From: Telluria antibiotica
GTDB lineage: Bacteria > Pseudomonadota > Gammaproteobacteria > Burkholderiales > Burkholderiaceae_D
Length of the DNA: 64,000 nucleotides
Assembly: GCF_011682055.1 (NCBI RefSeq)
Contig: NZ_JAAQOM010000011.1
Coordinates: 124,001-188,000, forward strand
Direction of reading: 5' to 3'
Shown here: positions 11,510 through 19,358 of the stretch, in pieces
Numbering within the stretch: position 1 is the first letter of the stretch
Layout: each line of letters begins with the position of its first letter
Made by a program: the position numbers and the translations under genes
Notes under the pieces: generated by a model
Databases searched by the model: none
Seen by the model: the letters and a program-made list of their open reading frames with translations, nothing else
Told to the model about the DNA's origin: nothing

Positions 11510-12523
11510 TCAGGAATGACTCAACGCGTTCGACAGCAGTTTCGCTGTGATGTCGACGATCGGAATCACGCGCTCGTACGCCATGCGCGTGGGCCCGATG
11601 ACGCCGAGGGTGCCCACGATCTTGCCGTTCACCTCGTACGGCGCCGTGACGACGCTCATCTCGTCCATCGGCACGAGCTTCGATTCGCCACCGATGAAGA
11701 TCTGCACGCCGCCGGCCTTGCTGGACACGTCGAGCAGCTGCATCAGGCCCGTCTTCTGCTCGAACATCTCGAACATCTGGCGTAGCGAGCTCATGTTGGA
11801 CGACAGGTCGGCCACGGACAGCAGGTTGCGTTCGCCCGCGATCACCATGTCGTCCGTCTCGGCCAGCGCCTCGCTGCCCGCCTCCACCGCGGCCTGCATC
11901 AGGCGCCCCATGTCGTCGCGCAGCTGGCGCAACTCGCCCGTCAGGCGGCCGCGCACTTGGTCGAACGACTGGCCGGCGAAATGCTGGTTCAGGTAGTTGG
12001 CGGACTGGATCAGCTGCGCGGGCGTGTAGTCGACGTCGGTCAGCAGCAGGCGGTTCTGCACGTCGCCGCGCGGATCGACGATGACGAGCAGGATGCGCTT
12101 TTCCGACAGGCGCAGGAATTCGATCTGCTGGAACGCCGATTCGCGCCGCGGGCTCTGCACGACGCCGGCGAACTGCGACAGCGACGACAGCATCTGGGCC
12201 GCGTTGGCGAGGACCTTCTGCGGCTGGTGCGCGGGGAGGCGCATGCCGGCTTCGACGGCGTTCTCGTCGATCTGCTGCACGGTGAGCAACGTATCGACGA
12301 ACAGGCGGTAGCCGCGCGGCGTGGGGATGCGGCCGGCCGACGTATGCGGACTGGCGACGTAGCCCATTTCCTCCAGGTCGGCCATGATGTTGCGGATCGT
12401 GGCCGGCGACAGGTCGAGGCCGGAAATCTTCGACAGCGCGCGCGAACCGACCGGCTGGCCGTCGGCGATGTAGCGCTCGACCAGGGCTTTCAGCAGGGTT
12501 TGGGCACGATTATCGAGTTGCAT
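11510..12523 (-). CDS. hrcA: Heat-inducible transcription repressor HrcA
   Basis: 337 residues, the usual length. HrcA represses class I heat-shock operons (groE, dnaK) by binding CIRCE elements. The N-terminal winged helix includes [23 protein letters not shown], followed by the conserved [15 protein letters not shown] segment, a GAF-like middle domain, and the C-terminal [11 protein letters not shown] motif. No CIRCE element is visible upstream, so autoregulation is not indicated. It converges on fur; the usual neighbours nadK or grpE are absent. Confidence 0.95.
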   Translation of the reverse strand: MQLDNRAQTLLKALVERYIADGQPVGSRALSKISGLDLSPATIRNIMADLEEMGYVASPHTSAGRIPTPRGYRLFVDTLLTVQQIDENAVEAGMRLPAHQPQKVLANAAQMLSSLSQFAGVVQSPRRESAFQQIEFLRLSEKRILLVIVDPRGDVQNRLLLTDVDYTPAQLIQSANYLNQHFAGQSFDQVRGRLTGELRQLRDDMGRLMQAAVEAGSEALAETDDMVIAGERNLLSVADLSSNMSSLRQMFEMFEQKTGLMQLLDVSSKAGGVQIFIGGESKLVPMDEMSVVTAPYEVNGKIVGTLGVIGPTRMAYERVIPIVDITAKLLSNALSHS

Positions 12524-12604
12524 AGCCTGAATGGGGACGGGTGGTCCGTCCGGTTGTCATCGTTTCATTTCTGTCATTATGCCCGTTCGACGCGCGCTTG
12601 TGCT

Positions 12605-13315
12605 TCATCCGTGCTCGCGCCCGAGCCAGTCGAGCAGTTCGTCGAAGTCGCGCACGACCGCATCCGGTACCACGTCGTGTTCCAAGTGTTTCTCCGAGCC
12701 CGTGCGGTTCATCCACACGGCCCGCAGCCCGGCGCGCTGGGCGCCCTGCACGTCGAGCAGCACGTCGTCGCCGACGTAGACCGCGTCCTCGGGCGCCACG
12801 TCCAGTTCCTTGCAGGCGGCGAGGAAGATGGCCGCATCCGGCTTGGCCACACCGAACTGCGATGCCGCCACCGACACCTTGAAATGGTGCGACAGGCCGA
12901 TCGTGCGCAAGTCGGCGTTGCCGTTCGAAATGGAACCGATCAGCACCCGTTTCTTCAGGCGCAGCAGGCCGGGCAGCACGTCGTCGTACGGCACGACGGC
13001 ATTGCGCGCGGCGAAGAATTGCGTCATCGCGTGCTCGACCTTGGCTGCGTCCTCGCCGGCCTCCTCGAACGCGGCGACGAGGCCCGCGTGGCGCAGCTTG
13101 CCGAGGTCGAGGTGGAGCTCGGGCTTGCGCGCCAGCAGTTCCAGGCGCGCCTGGCGCAAGGAGTCGATCGTGAAGCGTTCGGCCACGCGCGGCGCGTGCT
13201 CGCGCAACCAGGCGAACAGCTTGTCTTCGGCTTGCAGGATCACGGGTGCGATCGGCCACAGCGTGTCGTCGAGGTCGAACAGGATGGCCTTCGGCCAGGC
13301 ACGGCGCGTGTTCAT
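12605..13315 (-). CDS. HAD-superfamily hydrolase (phosphatase, class IA)
   Basis: 236 residues from MNTRRAWPK. Motif I is FDLDDTLW with nucleophile Asp14 and general acid Asp16; motif II is the Ser of GSISNGNADL; motif III is the Lys in GVAKPDAAIF; motif IV is GDDVLLD. The helical cap inserted between motifs I and II marks subclass I. Members act on phosphoglycolate, nucleotides, 2-haloacids or sugar phosphates; DLDDTLW and YVGDD resemble nucleotidase/YjjG-like members, but the substrate is not determinable. It lies 80 bases downstream-side of hrcA in the opposite reading order, with its own start. Confidence 0.85.
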   Translation of the reverse strand: MNTRRAWPKAILFDLDDTLWPIAPVILQAEDKLFAWLREHAPRVAERFTIDSLRQARLELLARKPELHLDLGKLRHAGLVAAFEEAGEDAAKVEHAMTQFFAARNAVVPYDDVLPGLLRLKKRVLIGSISNGNADLRTIGLSHHFKVSVAASQFGVAKPDAAIFLAACKELDVAPEDAVYVGDDVLLDVQGAQRAGLRAVWMNRTGSEKHLEHDVVPDAVVRDFDELLDWLGREHG

Positions 13316-13538
13316 CGATTGCGGCTTCGGAAACGAAGCTTGGAGAGTGGAAAGGAGCGGTCCAAGCATAACGAGGGCGGCGCGGAAATGCAATGCCGCT
13401 GCGGTGCGGGCTCATGGTTACACCGTGATACAAAGGCAAATGGCGTCCGGGCTTGGCAAATGCACTAAAATGATGGGTATTTTTCCATTCAGCCGTACCG
13501 GCGCCGCGTGCGCGCCACCATTCCACTGTGGAGATTTT

Positions 13539-14132
13539 ATGAAGAGCTCGATCCTGCGTGCCAGCGCCGTCTCGCTGGCATGCGCGCTGGTCCTGTCCGC
13601 CTGTGGCGGCGGGAGCGGTGACCTGACCCTGGGCGGCGCCGTCCAGAACGTGACCAAGGACGGCCTGGTGCTGCAAAATAATGGCGGCAACGATACGGCC
13701 GTCGTGTACCCCTATACGTCGTTCCAGTTCACTAACCGTGTATCGACCGATGACCAGTTCAACATCACGGTCAAGAGCATCCCGTCGAACGCCAGCGAAT
13801 GCCATGTCAACAACGGCAAGGCGCGCGCCAACTATTACTCGATCTACCAGATCAGCGTGGCCTGCACGATCAAGCAGCACGCGCTGACCGTGGTGGTCAA
13901 CAACCCGACCGGCGTCGGCATCACGATCGTCAACGGCGCGGACAAGAAAGATGCGCCGGCCGGCACGACGTCGGTATCGATGTCGCCCGTGAACGAAGAC
14001 GGCCCCTACGGCATCACCGTGCTGGCCCAGCCGGCCAACCACACGTGCACCGTCAGCGGCGGCAGCAGCGGCAACGGCTCCGGCACCATGGGCTCGGACG
14101 AGAACACGACCGTCACCGTCACCTGCGCTTAA
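13539..14132 (+). CDS. Lipoprotein with two cysteine-closed repeat domains (A)
   Basis: 197 residues, not assigned to a named family. The signal peptide ends in the lipobox VLSAC (Cys22), then a Gly-rich stretch. Two homologous units follow: the first ends CHVNNG and SVACT; the second contains PYGITVLAQPANHTCTVSGG and ends VTVTCA. This G-x-V...LVLQNNG...Y-x-(I/V)-TV-x-x-QP-x-x-x-CTV-x-G...VTC pattern is a beta-sandwich-like repeat found in many secreted proteobacterial proteins. The start has a GGAG ribosome-binding site. Lipoprotein B follows after 17 bases, so they form an operon. Function unknown. Confidence 0.75.
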   Translation: MKSSILRASAVSLACALVLSACGGGSGDLTLGGAVQNVTKDGLVLQNNGGNDTAVVYPYTSFQFTNRVSTDDQFNITVKSIPSNASECHVNNGKARANYYSIYQISVACTIKQHALTVVVNNPTGVGITIVNGADKKDAPAGTTSVSMSPVNEDGPYGITVLAQPANHTCTVSGGSSGNGSGTMGSDENTTVTVTCA

Positions 14133-14149
14133 ACACTGGAGAGACCCAC

Positions 14150-14854
14150 ATGAAGTTTTCCCTCGCGCGTCCGGCCCTCGCCCTCGCGATCACGGTCACG
14201 CTGGCGTCGTGCGGCGGCGGCAAGGCCACGTTCCCGATCAACGTCACGGTCACCAACCTGCAATACCCGGGCCTCACCCTGAGCACGAACGGCATGGACT
14301 ACACCGTCAACCCGCCCGCCACGGCCGGCCAGGACGTCACGTTCGTCTTCCCGAACCAGATCGAATACGGCCAGACGTATGACGTGATCCCGAAAGGCCA
14401 GGTCGTCACCAACGGCACCGTCACGGCGCTGGGCGCCCAGCCCGCCCACCAGACCTGCTCGTCGCCGACGTTCCCCAAGAGCGGCACGGCCGGCCAGCTG
14501 GCCAAGATCGACATTCACTACGTGTGCGCCGTCAATACGTTCCCGCTCACCGGCACCGTCAAGGGCCTGACCGGAACCGGCCTCACCTTGGCCAATGGCA
14601 GCACGTACCTCCCGGTGCCGGTCAATCCGGCGCTGGACAGCGCCAACGCCCCGACCGGTGCCGACGTACGGTTCGCGATGAACTCGGTTCCCTACGGCAC
14701 GACGTATGGCGTGACGGTGCTGACCCAGCCGAAAGACCAGACGTGCACGGTCACGGGCGGCGCCAACGGCACGGGCGGCGGCACCATGGACGATACGGCG
14801 GAAAAAGCCGGCGGCGTCACGAACCTCGTCGTCACCTGCGTCAAATCGAGCTGA
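14150..14854 (+). CDS. Lipoprotein with two cysteine-closed repeat domains (B)
   Basis: 234 residues, a paralogue of the gene just upstream. Lipobox TLASC (Cys21) followed by GGG. Unit one runs from FPINVTVTNLQYPGLTLS to HYVCAV; unit two, from FPLTGTVKGLTGTGLTLANG, contains YGTTYGVTVLTQPKDQTCTV and ends VVTCVKSS. Each unit carries two Cys likely to form a disulfide in the periplasm or at the surface. The gene has a GGAGAG ribosome-binding site 17 bases after gene A. A strong terminator lies 139 bases downstream. No function can be assigned. Confidence 0.75.
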   Translation: MKFSLARPALALAITVTLASCGGGKATFPINVTVTNLQYPGLTLSTNGMDYTVNPPATAGQDVTFVFPNQIEYGQTYDVIPKGQVVTNGTVTALGAQPAHQTCSSPTFPKSGTAGQLAKIDIHYVCAVNTFPLTGTVKGLTGTGLTLANGSTYLPVPVNPALDSANAPTGADVRFAMNSVPYGTTYGVTVLTQPKDQTCTVTGGANGTGGGTMDDTAEKAGGVTNLVVTCVKSS

Positions 14855-14918
14855 GCGACCGTTCGCGCCGAATGGATGAGATATGGAGAATTCGTATATC
14901 GACTATGCGAAACAAAAA

Positions 14919-14948
14919 TTGGACTGATATGCTGTAGCGCAGCATAAT
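14919..14948 (+). promoter_or_regulatory. Putative promoter of a small RNA
   Basis: TTGGAC (14919-14924) and CATAAT (14943-14948) are separated by 18 bases, a fair sigma70 match in the gap downstream of lipoprotein B. It points at a terminator 45-72 bases further on. Confidence 0.4.
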
Positions 14949-14954
14949 TGCACC

Positions 14955-15020
14955 TGTCTCCTCCAACTCTCCTCAGAAAAGAATTGGATTTAAGCCCGCC
15001 TCAACAGCGGGCTTTTTTTT
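14955..15020 (+). ncRNA. Candidate small RNA with anti-Shine-Dalgarno motifs
   Basis: A predicted RNA of about 66 bases between a sigma70-like promoter and a strong terminator, with no coding content. Its single-stranded 5' part carries two CU-rich motifs, UGUCUCCUCC (14955-14964) and AACUCUCCUC (14966-14975), complementary to ribosome-binding sites. The first pairs over 10 bases with the ribosome-binding site of the TonB receptor of the sucrose locus; the second pairs over 9 bases with that of the barstar gene. Alternatively the region is simply the 3' UTR of the lipoprotein operon. All of this is prediction. Confidence 0.4.
14993..15020 (+). terminator. Strong rho-independent terminator
   Basis: Perfect 7-bp stem AGCCCGC / GCGGGCT with a 7-base loop, followed by eight or more T residues. 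It ends transcripts arriving from the left: the lipoprotein operon and/or the candidate small RNA. Confidence 0.92.
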
Positions 15021-15261
15021 CGCCCGCAGGTTTCCCGCATGCCGGCGCATCGACTGCGCGAGCGCGATCGGCGGCGGCTCGGCAGTGCGCCTGGTCGGAG
15101 TCTCGGGGTGCCGGCGCGAGGCCGGCATGGTCGGTAAGGCTTGCCTTCACGGCGCCGTGGACCGCGTGGCAGCCGGGCCGTTTCTTCATCGCTCACTGCC
15201 GGTCGGCAGTGGCTTGCTGCGGTATGTCAGACGTTGCGTGATGCGGTTCTGCGGCCGCGCT

Positions 15262-15441
15262 TCAGCCGGCGGCCAGGCGCTTCGCCGTGACTTTGACGAC
15301 GGCCATCTGCTGGCCTTCGATCGTCACCTGGGCGTCGTAGCGGGCATGCTTGGCGACGCTGGCGGCGTGCGCGGCGCTCGTGACACCGACGAGAACGGCG
15401 GCGGCGAGGAAGATGGCTTCCATGTTTTTCAGGATGTTCAT
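15262..15441 (-). CDS. Tiny secreted protein, twin copy 2
   Basis: 59 residues. It has a Sec signal peptide (MNILKNMEAIFLAAAVLVGV..., likely cut after HA in SAAHA) and a mature part of only about 35 residues: SVAKHARYDAQVTIEGQQMA, then VVKVTAKRLAAG. It is nearly identical to the gene 27 bases upstream, differing mainly in a few signal-peptide residues and a shorter C-terminus. An AAGGAG ribosome-binding site precedes the ATG. Mature protein is short, basic and free of cysteine. No family recognised; function unknown. Confidence 0.7.
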   Translation of the reverse strand: MNILKNMEAIFLAAAVLVGVTSAAHAASVAKHARYDAQVTIEGQQMAVVKVTAKRLAAG

Positions 15442-15468
15442 GACCGGCTCCTTGATGGCGTGCGTGGA

Positions 15469-15663
15469 TCAGATGGCGGCTTTGGCGGCGGCCGGGAGGC
15501 GCTTCGCCGTGACTTTGACGACGGCCATCTGCTGGCCTTCGATCGTCACCTGGGCGTCGTAGCGGGCGTGCTTGGCGACGCTGGCGGCCTGTGCGGCGCT
15601 GGTGACACCGACGAGGACGGCGGCGGCGAGGAAAATGGCTTCCATGTTCTTGAGGACGTTCAT
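15469..15663 (-). CDS. Tiny secreted protein, twin copy 1
   Basis: 64 residues, the first of a tandem pair. Signal peptide MNVLKNMEAIFLAAAVLVGV then TSAAQA, with a mature sequence beginning ASVAKHARYDAQVTIEGQQ and ending in KRLPAAAKAAI. An AAGGAGAAG ribosome-binding site sits just upstream of the ATG. The two copies are so similar at DNA level that the pair must be a recent tandem duplication. The product is presumably periplasmic or secreted, small and cationic. I do not recognise a family and propose no function. Confidence 0.72.
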   Translation of the reverse strand: MNVLKNMEAIFLAAAVLVGVTSAAQAASVAKHARYDAQVTIEGQQMAVVKVTAKRLPAAAKAAI

Positions 15664-15900
15664 TTTGCTTCTCCTTGAAGGTTCGTCGGTTGGGTCGGCG
15701 CCGTGATCGGCTTCGGATGATGTCACTGTAGGCGCACGCGCCCTTGGCTTCCACCGGACTGCGACGAACTGCACAAAACGCAGGATAAAAGGCGTAAAAA
15801 CGCGATGGTGCGTTGCGGCACGTCCGCCCGCGCATGCGTACGCTCAACAGCCGCACCGGCTGCGCTGGCGATACTCCTCTGCGGCACACGTGGAGGCGAC

Positions 15901-16737
15901 ATGAAACGCTGGAACATCCTGCAACTCGATGCGAACGGGGCGGCGCGGACGGCCGGCACGGTGCGCGGCTGGAACGCCGTCGCGCTGCGGGCGATCGGCA
16001 CACGTCCGCTCGGCGCGCATGCGCTCGCGCTGCTGCACGGCGCCATGTACAACGCGTGGGCCGCCTACGACGGCAGCGCGCGCCAGACCGTGCACGGCGT
16101 GGCCGTCCGCCTGCCGCGCGCCGAACGCGACGCCGCCAGCAAGGCCGCCGCGATGAGCCATGCGGCGCGCCACGTACTCGTCGGTCTGCTCCCGCACGCG
16201 CGGCCGGACGCGGACGCGCGCATGGCGATCCTGGGCCTCGATCCGGCCGCGGCCGCCGCCCGGTTCAGTCCTGCGGGCATCGGCCTGGCCCAGGCGGCGG
16301 CTGCGCTCGACGGCCGGAACGGGCCACCGTTCGCACCGCTGCCGCCCGAGGCCGCCGAACCGCGCACGGCCGCGCCGCAACCTGCTGCCGCCATGCGCAC
16401 GCTGCAGCACTGGTGCCGCCTGGCCCGGCACGTCGCGCTGCGCGACGGCTACGACGACGACCGCGACGTGCTGCTGTTCGTCGTGCTGGCCCATGGCCTG
16501 GCCGACGCCGCGCGCGCGGCGCGCGACGATCCGGCCGTGTTGGCCGGCTGCGCCGCCGAGGTCCTGCGCCGCTTCACGGGCAGCGACCGGCTGGGCGCGG
16601 GCGCGCGCTGGACCACGTTCACGCAGGCGGCTACGGCCGGAATGACGAACGCCCGCGACGATGCGCAGGCGTTCGGAAGAAAGGTCGGCGCGCGCGTGTT
16701 CGACAAGGCGCGCCGGTATTGGCGGGGGAAGCTGTAG
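15901..16737 (+). CDS. Vanadium-haloperoxidase-like protein lacking catalytic motifs
   Basis: 278 residues from MKRWNILQL. Several stretches match the helical scaffold of bacterial vanadium-dependent haloperoxidases: WNAVALRAIG, LALLHGAMYNAWAAYDG, FSPAGIGLAQAAAAL, WCRLARHVALRDGYDDD and AAEVLRRFTGSD...WTTFTQAATAGM. The family's vanadate-binding motifs, an Arg-Pro segment, Ser-Gly-His, and Gly-Ile-His followed by Asp, are all missing, and the last 90 residues contain no histidine. The protein is shorter than full-length members (about 400 or more), and there is no signal peptide. It is probably catalytically inactive, or has a new role. Divergent from the tiny secreted pair and convergent with the repeat protein. 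Confidence 0.6.
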   Translation: MKRWNILQLDANGAARTAGTVRGWNAVALRAIGTRPLGAHALALLHGAMYNAWAAYDGSARQTVHGVAVRLPRAERDAASKAAAMSHAARHVLVGLLPHARPDADARMAILGLDPAAAAARFSPAGIGLAQAAAALDGRNGPPFAPLPPEAAEPRTAAPQPAAAMRTLQHWCRLARHVALRDGYDDDRDVLLFVVLAHGLADAARAARDDPAVLAGCAAEVLRRFTGSDRLGAGARWTTFTQAATAGMTNARDDAQAFGRKVGARVFDKARRYWRGKL

Positions 16738-16756
16738 GCGCCTCCCCGCTGCCGGC

Positions 16757-17932
16757 TTATTTGTGCGACGCGCCGCTCGACGCCTGGCTCGCGCCCGTGG
16801 ACGAACCGCCCGCGCTGCCCGACGCCGAGCCGCCCGCGCTGCCGTCCAGCGCCACGCTGCCGTTCAAGCCCGATGCCCCGTCGCGCACCGCGTGGGCGGC
16901 ACCCCGCGCGGCACCGGCCGCCTCGCCGCCAGTGTTCGCGACACGGTCGCGTGCCTGGCCGGCCGCACCGCGCGCCGTGCCAGCCGCTGCACTGCCCGTG
17001 GTCGCCACGCGGTCGCGTGCCGCGCCTGCTGCGTTGCGCGCCGTGCCGACCGCTTCGCTGCCGGCCGTCGTCGCACGGTCATGTGCCTGGCCCGCCGCAC
17101 CGCGGGCGGTGCCGGCCGCTTCGCTGCCGGTGGTCACCATGCGGTCGCGTGCCTGGCCTGCCGCGCCGGCAGCACTGCCGAAGGCGCTGGCCGCGCCGCT
17201 GCCGTCCACGCCGGCCGAACCGGAACCGTCGGCGCGGGCCGAGGTTCTACCGTTGCCCGCATCGACGGACGCCGAACGTTCCGCACCGGCCGTGCCGGAG
17301 GCGTTCCCGCCGAGACCGCCCATGCCCGACAACAGGCCCGAACGCTGCGCCGGTGCGGCTGGCTGGGTCGCGGGCTGGGTTGCCGCCTGGGGTGCGGATT
17401 GGGTCGCACCGGTGCTCGAGGCCGGGGCCGGCTGACGCGACGCGCTCAGCGCGCCGTCGAGGGCACCGCTGCCGGACGCATTGCCCGCAGCCTGGCCGCC
17501 GCTGCGGCTCGCGCCGGCCGCGCCGTCGCCTGCGCCATGCGCCATGCCGGTGATGTCTCCGGTGCCGCGGGTCGCGCGGCCGGCCACGTCGGCACCGAGG
17601 ACGCCATTGCCGCGCGCCCCGTCCGCCGTGCCGTGCGCCGCGCCGGCGGTGTCCGTCGTGCCGCGGTTTGCGTGACCCGCCGCATCGGCACCGCGGTTCG
17701 CACCGCCGCGGACATCGTCCGTCGCATCGCGGACGATGCGGCCGTCGCCGCGCAGGCCACCCATCGAATCCATGCGGCCCATGCCGCCCATGCCGCCACC
17801 GCCGATCATGCCGCCGATGGAACCGCCCAGCGAGCCGCCCATGCGGCCGCCGAGCAGCTGCGCATGCGCCTGGTGGGTCATGCCGATGGCGAGGATGAGG
17901 GCGATGTGGTGGGCAATCTGTTTGGCTTTCAT
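16757..17932 (-). CDS. Secreted Gly/Ala-rich protein with four 22-residue repeats
   Basis: 391 residues with a Sec signal peptide ending QAHAQ, then a Gly/Met-rich region (LLGGRMGGSLGGSIGGMIGG). A long low-complexity Gly/Ala/Ser/Thr part leads to four tandem 22-residue repeats of the type GQARDRVxTTGSEAAGTARGAA, and a Ser/Gly tail. The 22-residue period (2 x 11) with regularly spaced charges resembles amphipathic LEA or apolipoprotein-type repeats, suggesting a surface- or membrane-associated or desiccation-related protein; this is inference. A good AAGGAGAA ribosome-binding site precedes the ATG. It follows the S8 protease gene by 106 bases in the same direction. Confidence 0.6.
   Translation of the reverse strand: MKAKQIAHHIALILAIGMTHQAHAQLLGGRMGGSLGGSIGGMIGGGGMGGMGRMDSMGGLRGDGRIVRDATDDVRGGANRGADAAGHANRGTTDTAGAAHGTADGARGNGVLGADVAGRATRGTGDITGMAHGAGDGAAGASRSGGQAAGNASGSGALDGALSASRQPAPASSTGATQSAPQAATQPATQPAAPAQRSGLLSGMGGLGGNASGTAGAERSASVDAGNGRTSARADGSGSAGVDGSGAASAFGSAAGAAGQARDRMVTTGSEAAGTARGAAGQAHDRATTAGSEAVGTARNAAGAARDRVATTGSAAAGTARGAAGQARDRVANTGGEAAGAARGAAHAVRDGASGLNGSVALDGSAGGSASGSAGGSSTGASQASSGASHK
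16895..17158 (-). repeat. Four 66-bp in-frame tandem repeats
   Basis: Exactly 4 x 66 bases, encoding units that each start G(Q/A)A(R/H)DR and end (G/N)AA: 17158-17093, 17092-17027, 17026-16961 and 16960-16895. Copies have diverged at some residues but keep the exact period, so copy number could change by slippage or recombination. Confidence 0.85.
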
Positions 17933-17979
17933 GTCTGTTCTCCTTGTCAGTGAGCGGCAAAGTACGCCGCCGATACTTG

Positions 17980-18004
17980 GAAAACGGACCAGCTCGCCGT
18001 TTTC
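17980..18004. promoter_or_regulatory. Inverted repeat between S8 protease and repeat-protein genes
   Basis: GAAAACGG (17980-17987) pairs perfectly with CCGTTTTC (17997-18004) across a 9-base loop. It could be a weak intercistronic terminator or an operator. An AT-rich tract (about 18020-18037) lies next to it, immediately after the protease stop codon. Confidence 0.4.
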
Positions 18005-18038
18005 TTCCATCCCTTCCAAAATATTTTTAAAATTTTTT

Positions 18039-19322
18039 TCAGCGCAGGTCGGACGGGTCAGTGCGCACGTCGGCGCCAACGATGCCGTATCCGATCTCGT
18101 CGTTGGCGACGGCCTGGCCATGGCCGGCCTCGCGCGCGAGCGCGTCCACGGCGCGCGCGGCGCCGGCGCGATCGGGCCTGGGCAGGCGCTGCGCCAGCAA
18201 CGCGGCGACGATGGGTGCCGCGAACGACGTCCCGCGCACCTGGCGGTACGGCGGCGTGCCCGGCGCGGCGCTGACCATCTGGCTGCCGGGCGCCGCGAAT
18301 TTCACTTGCGGGCCGCGCGCCGCTTCCGGCAACGGCTTGCCCCGCCGGTCGACGCCCGTCACGCCGACGACGCCGGGATAGCTGGCCGGGTACAGCGGCG
18401 GTGCCGCAGGCCCGTCATTGCCGACGGCCGCCACGAGCAGGTGGCCATGCGCCTGCATCGCGGCGACGGCGCGCGCCAGCAGCGCGTTCGACGGCCCGAC
18501 GAGGCTGATGTTCACGACGCCGACCGCCTGCTGGTCGAGCCAGCCCAGCGCGGCGGCGATGCGGTCCGCGGCGCCGCCCACCGGGCTGCCGCAATACACG
18601 TCTGCCGCGTACAACGAGGCGCCGGGCGCCGCGCCGTGCAGGTGGTCGGAGCGCCCGACCATCAGCGCCGCCACCGCCGTGCCGTGCGGCGCGGGGACGG
18701 CCTGGCCGCCGCAGCCCCAGCGCGTGATGGCGGCGTCCTCGAAGACGGGATGATCGCCGTCGACGCCGCTGTCCACGAGGCCGACGCGCACCGCGGCCCC
18801 ATCGCCCGCACGAGCACCGCCCGCCGCGCCGCTTCCGGTATAGACGTGATTGAAATCGTAGCTGCCGTCCGGATCGATGGCGCGCAGGCGCTCGACCATC
18901 GCGGCTGTCGACGCACCGGCCGGCAGGCGCAGCACGACCATGCGGTCGCCCAGCCCCGGCAGCACGTCGTCGCTGACGATCGTCGCCCCCGCGCCGCGCG
19001 CGGCCTGCAGCGCCGCATCCGACGGCGACCACGCGAGCACCTCGCCCCGCAGCGCCGGTTCGCCGCGCGGATCCGCCTCGAGCTGGTCAGGATGATTGCG
19101 CAGCAATTGTTTGACGGTGTCGAGGCGCAGGCTGCCGAGGTCCGGCAGCGGCGCCCGGTCGAGCAGGCGGTCGACGGGACGCCGCAGGCCGTCCAGCCCC
19201 ACCGGCCCGATGCGCCCCGGCAGCGGCAGCGACGGCAGGCCCAGCTGCGCGTGCGCGGATGCCGCCGCGCCCAGCAGCACGGCGACCGTGGCGACACGCA
19301 TGTTTACGAAAGGGAATTTCAT
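18039..19322 (-). CDS. Secreted S8-family (subtilisin-like) serine protease
   Basis: 427 residues: signal peptide to about AHAQ26, a pro-region of about 140 residues, then the protease domain. The catalytic triad is visible as Asp184 (VGLVDSGVD), His213 (APHGTAVAAL) and Ser366 (GTSFAAP), with oxyanion Asn302 in AAVGND. All catalytic residues are intact. Start choice is uncertain: MKFPFVNMRV gives a good signal peptide, but no clear ribosome-binding site precedes it, and MRVATVAV eight codons later is possible. It is divergent from an ECF sigma/anti-sigma pair, which suggests control by that sigma factor. The repeat protein downstream may be a co-expressed partner or substrate. Confidence 0.85.
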   Translation of the reverse strand: MKFPFVNMRVATVAVLLGAAASAHAQLGLPSLPLPGRIGPVGLDGLRRPVDRLLDRAPLPDLGSLRLDTVKQLLRNHPDQLEADPRGEPALRGEVLAWSPSDAALQAARGAGATIVSDDVLPGLGDRMVVLRLPAGASTAAMVERLRAIDPDGSYDFNHVYTGSGAAGGARAGDGAAVRVGLVDSGVDGDHPVFEDAAITRWGCGGQAVPAPHGTAVAALMVGRSDHLHGAAPGASLYAADVYCGSPVGGAADRIAAALGWLDQQAVGVVNISLVGPSNALLARAVAAMQAHGHLLVAAVGNDGPAAPPLYPASYPGVVGVTGVDRRGKPLPEAARGPQVKFAAPGSQMVSAAPGTPPYRQVRGTSFAAPIVAALLAQRLPRPDRAGAARAVDALAREAGHGQAVANDEIGYGIVGADVRTDPSDLR

Positions 19323-19358
19323 GAGGAGATCATATATGATTGGGCGATACCGTATAAA

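Noticed and set aside
12524-12604. CIRCE operator upstream of hrcA
   Set aside because: No TTAGCACTC-N9-GAGTGCTAA type inverted repeat is visible.
14948-15241. A 97-codon plus-strand frame across the terminator
   Set aside because: It crosses a strong terminator, has no ribosome-binding site and has no protein-like composition.
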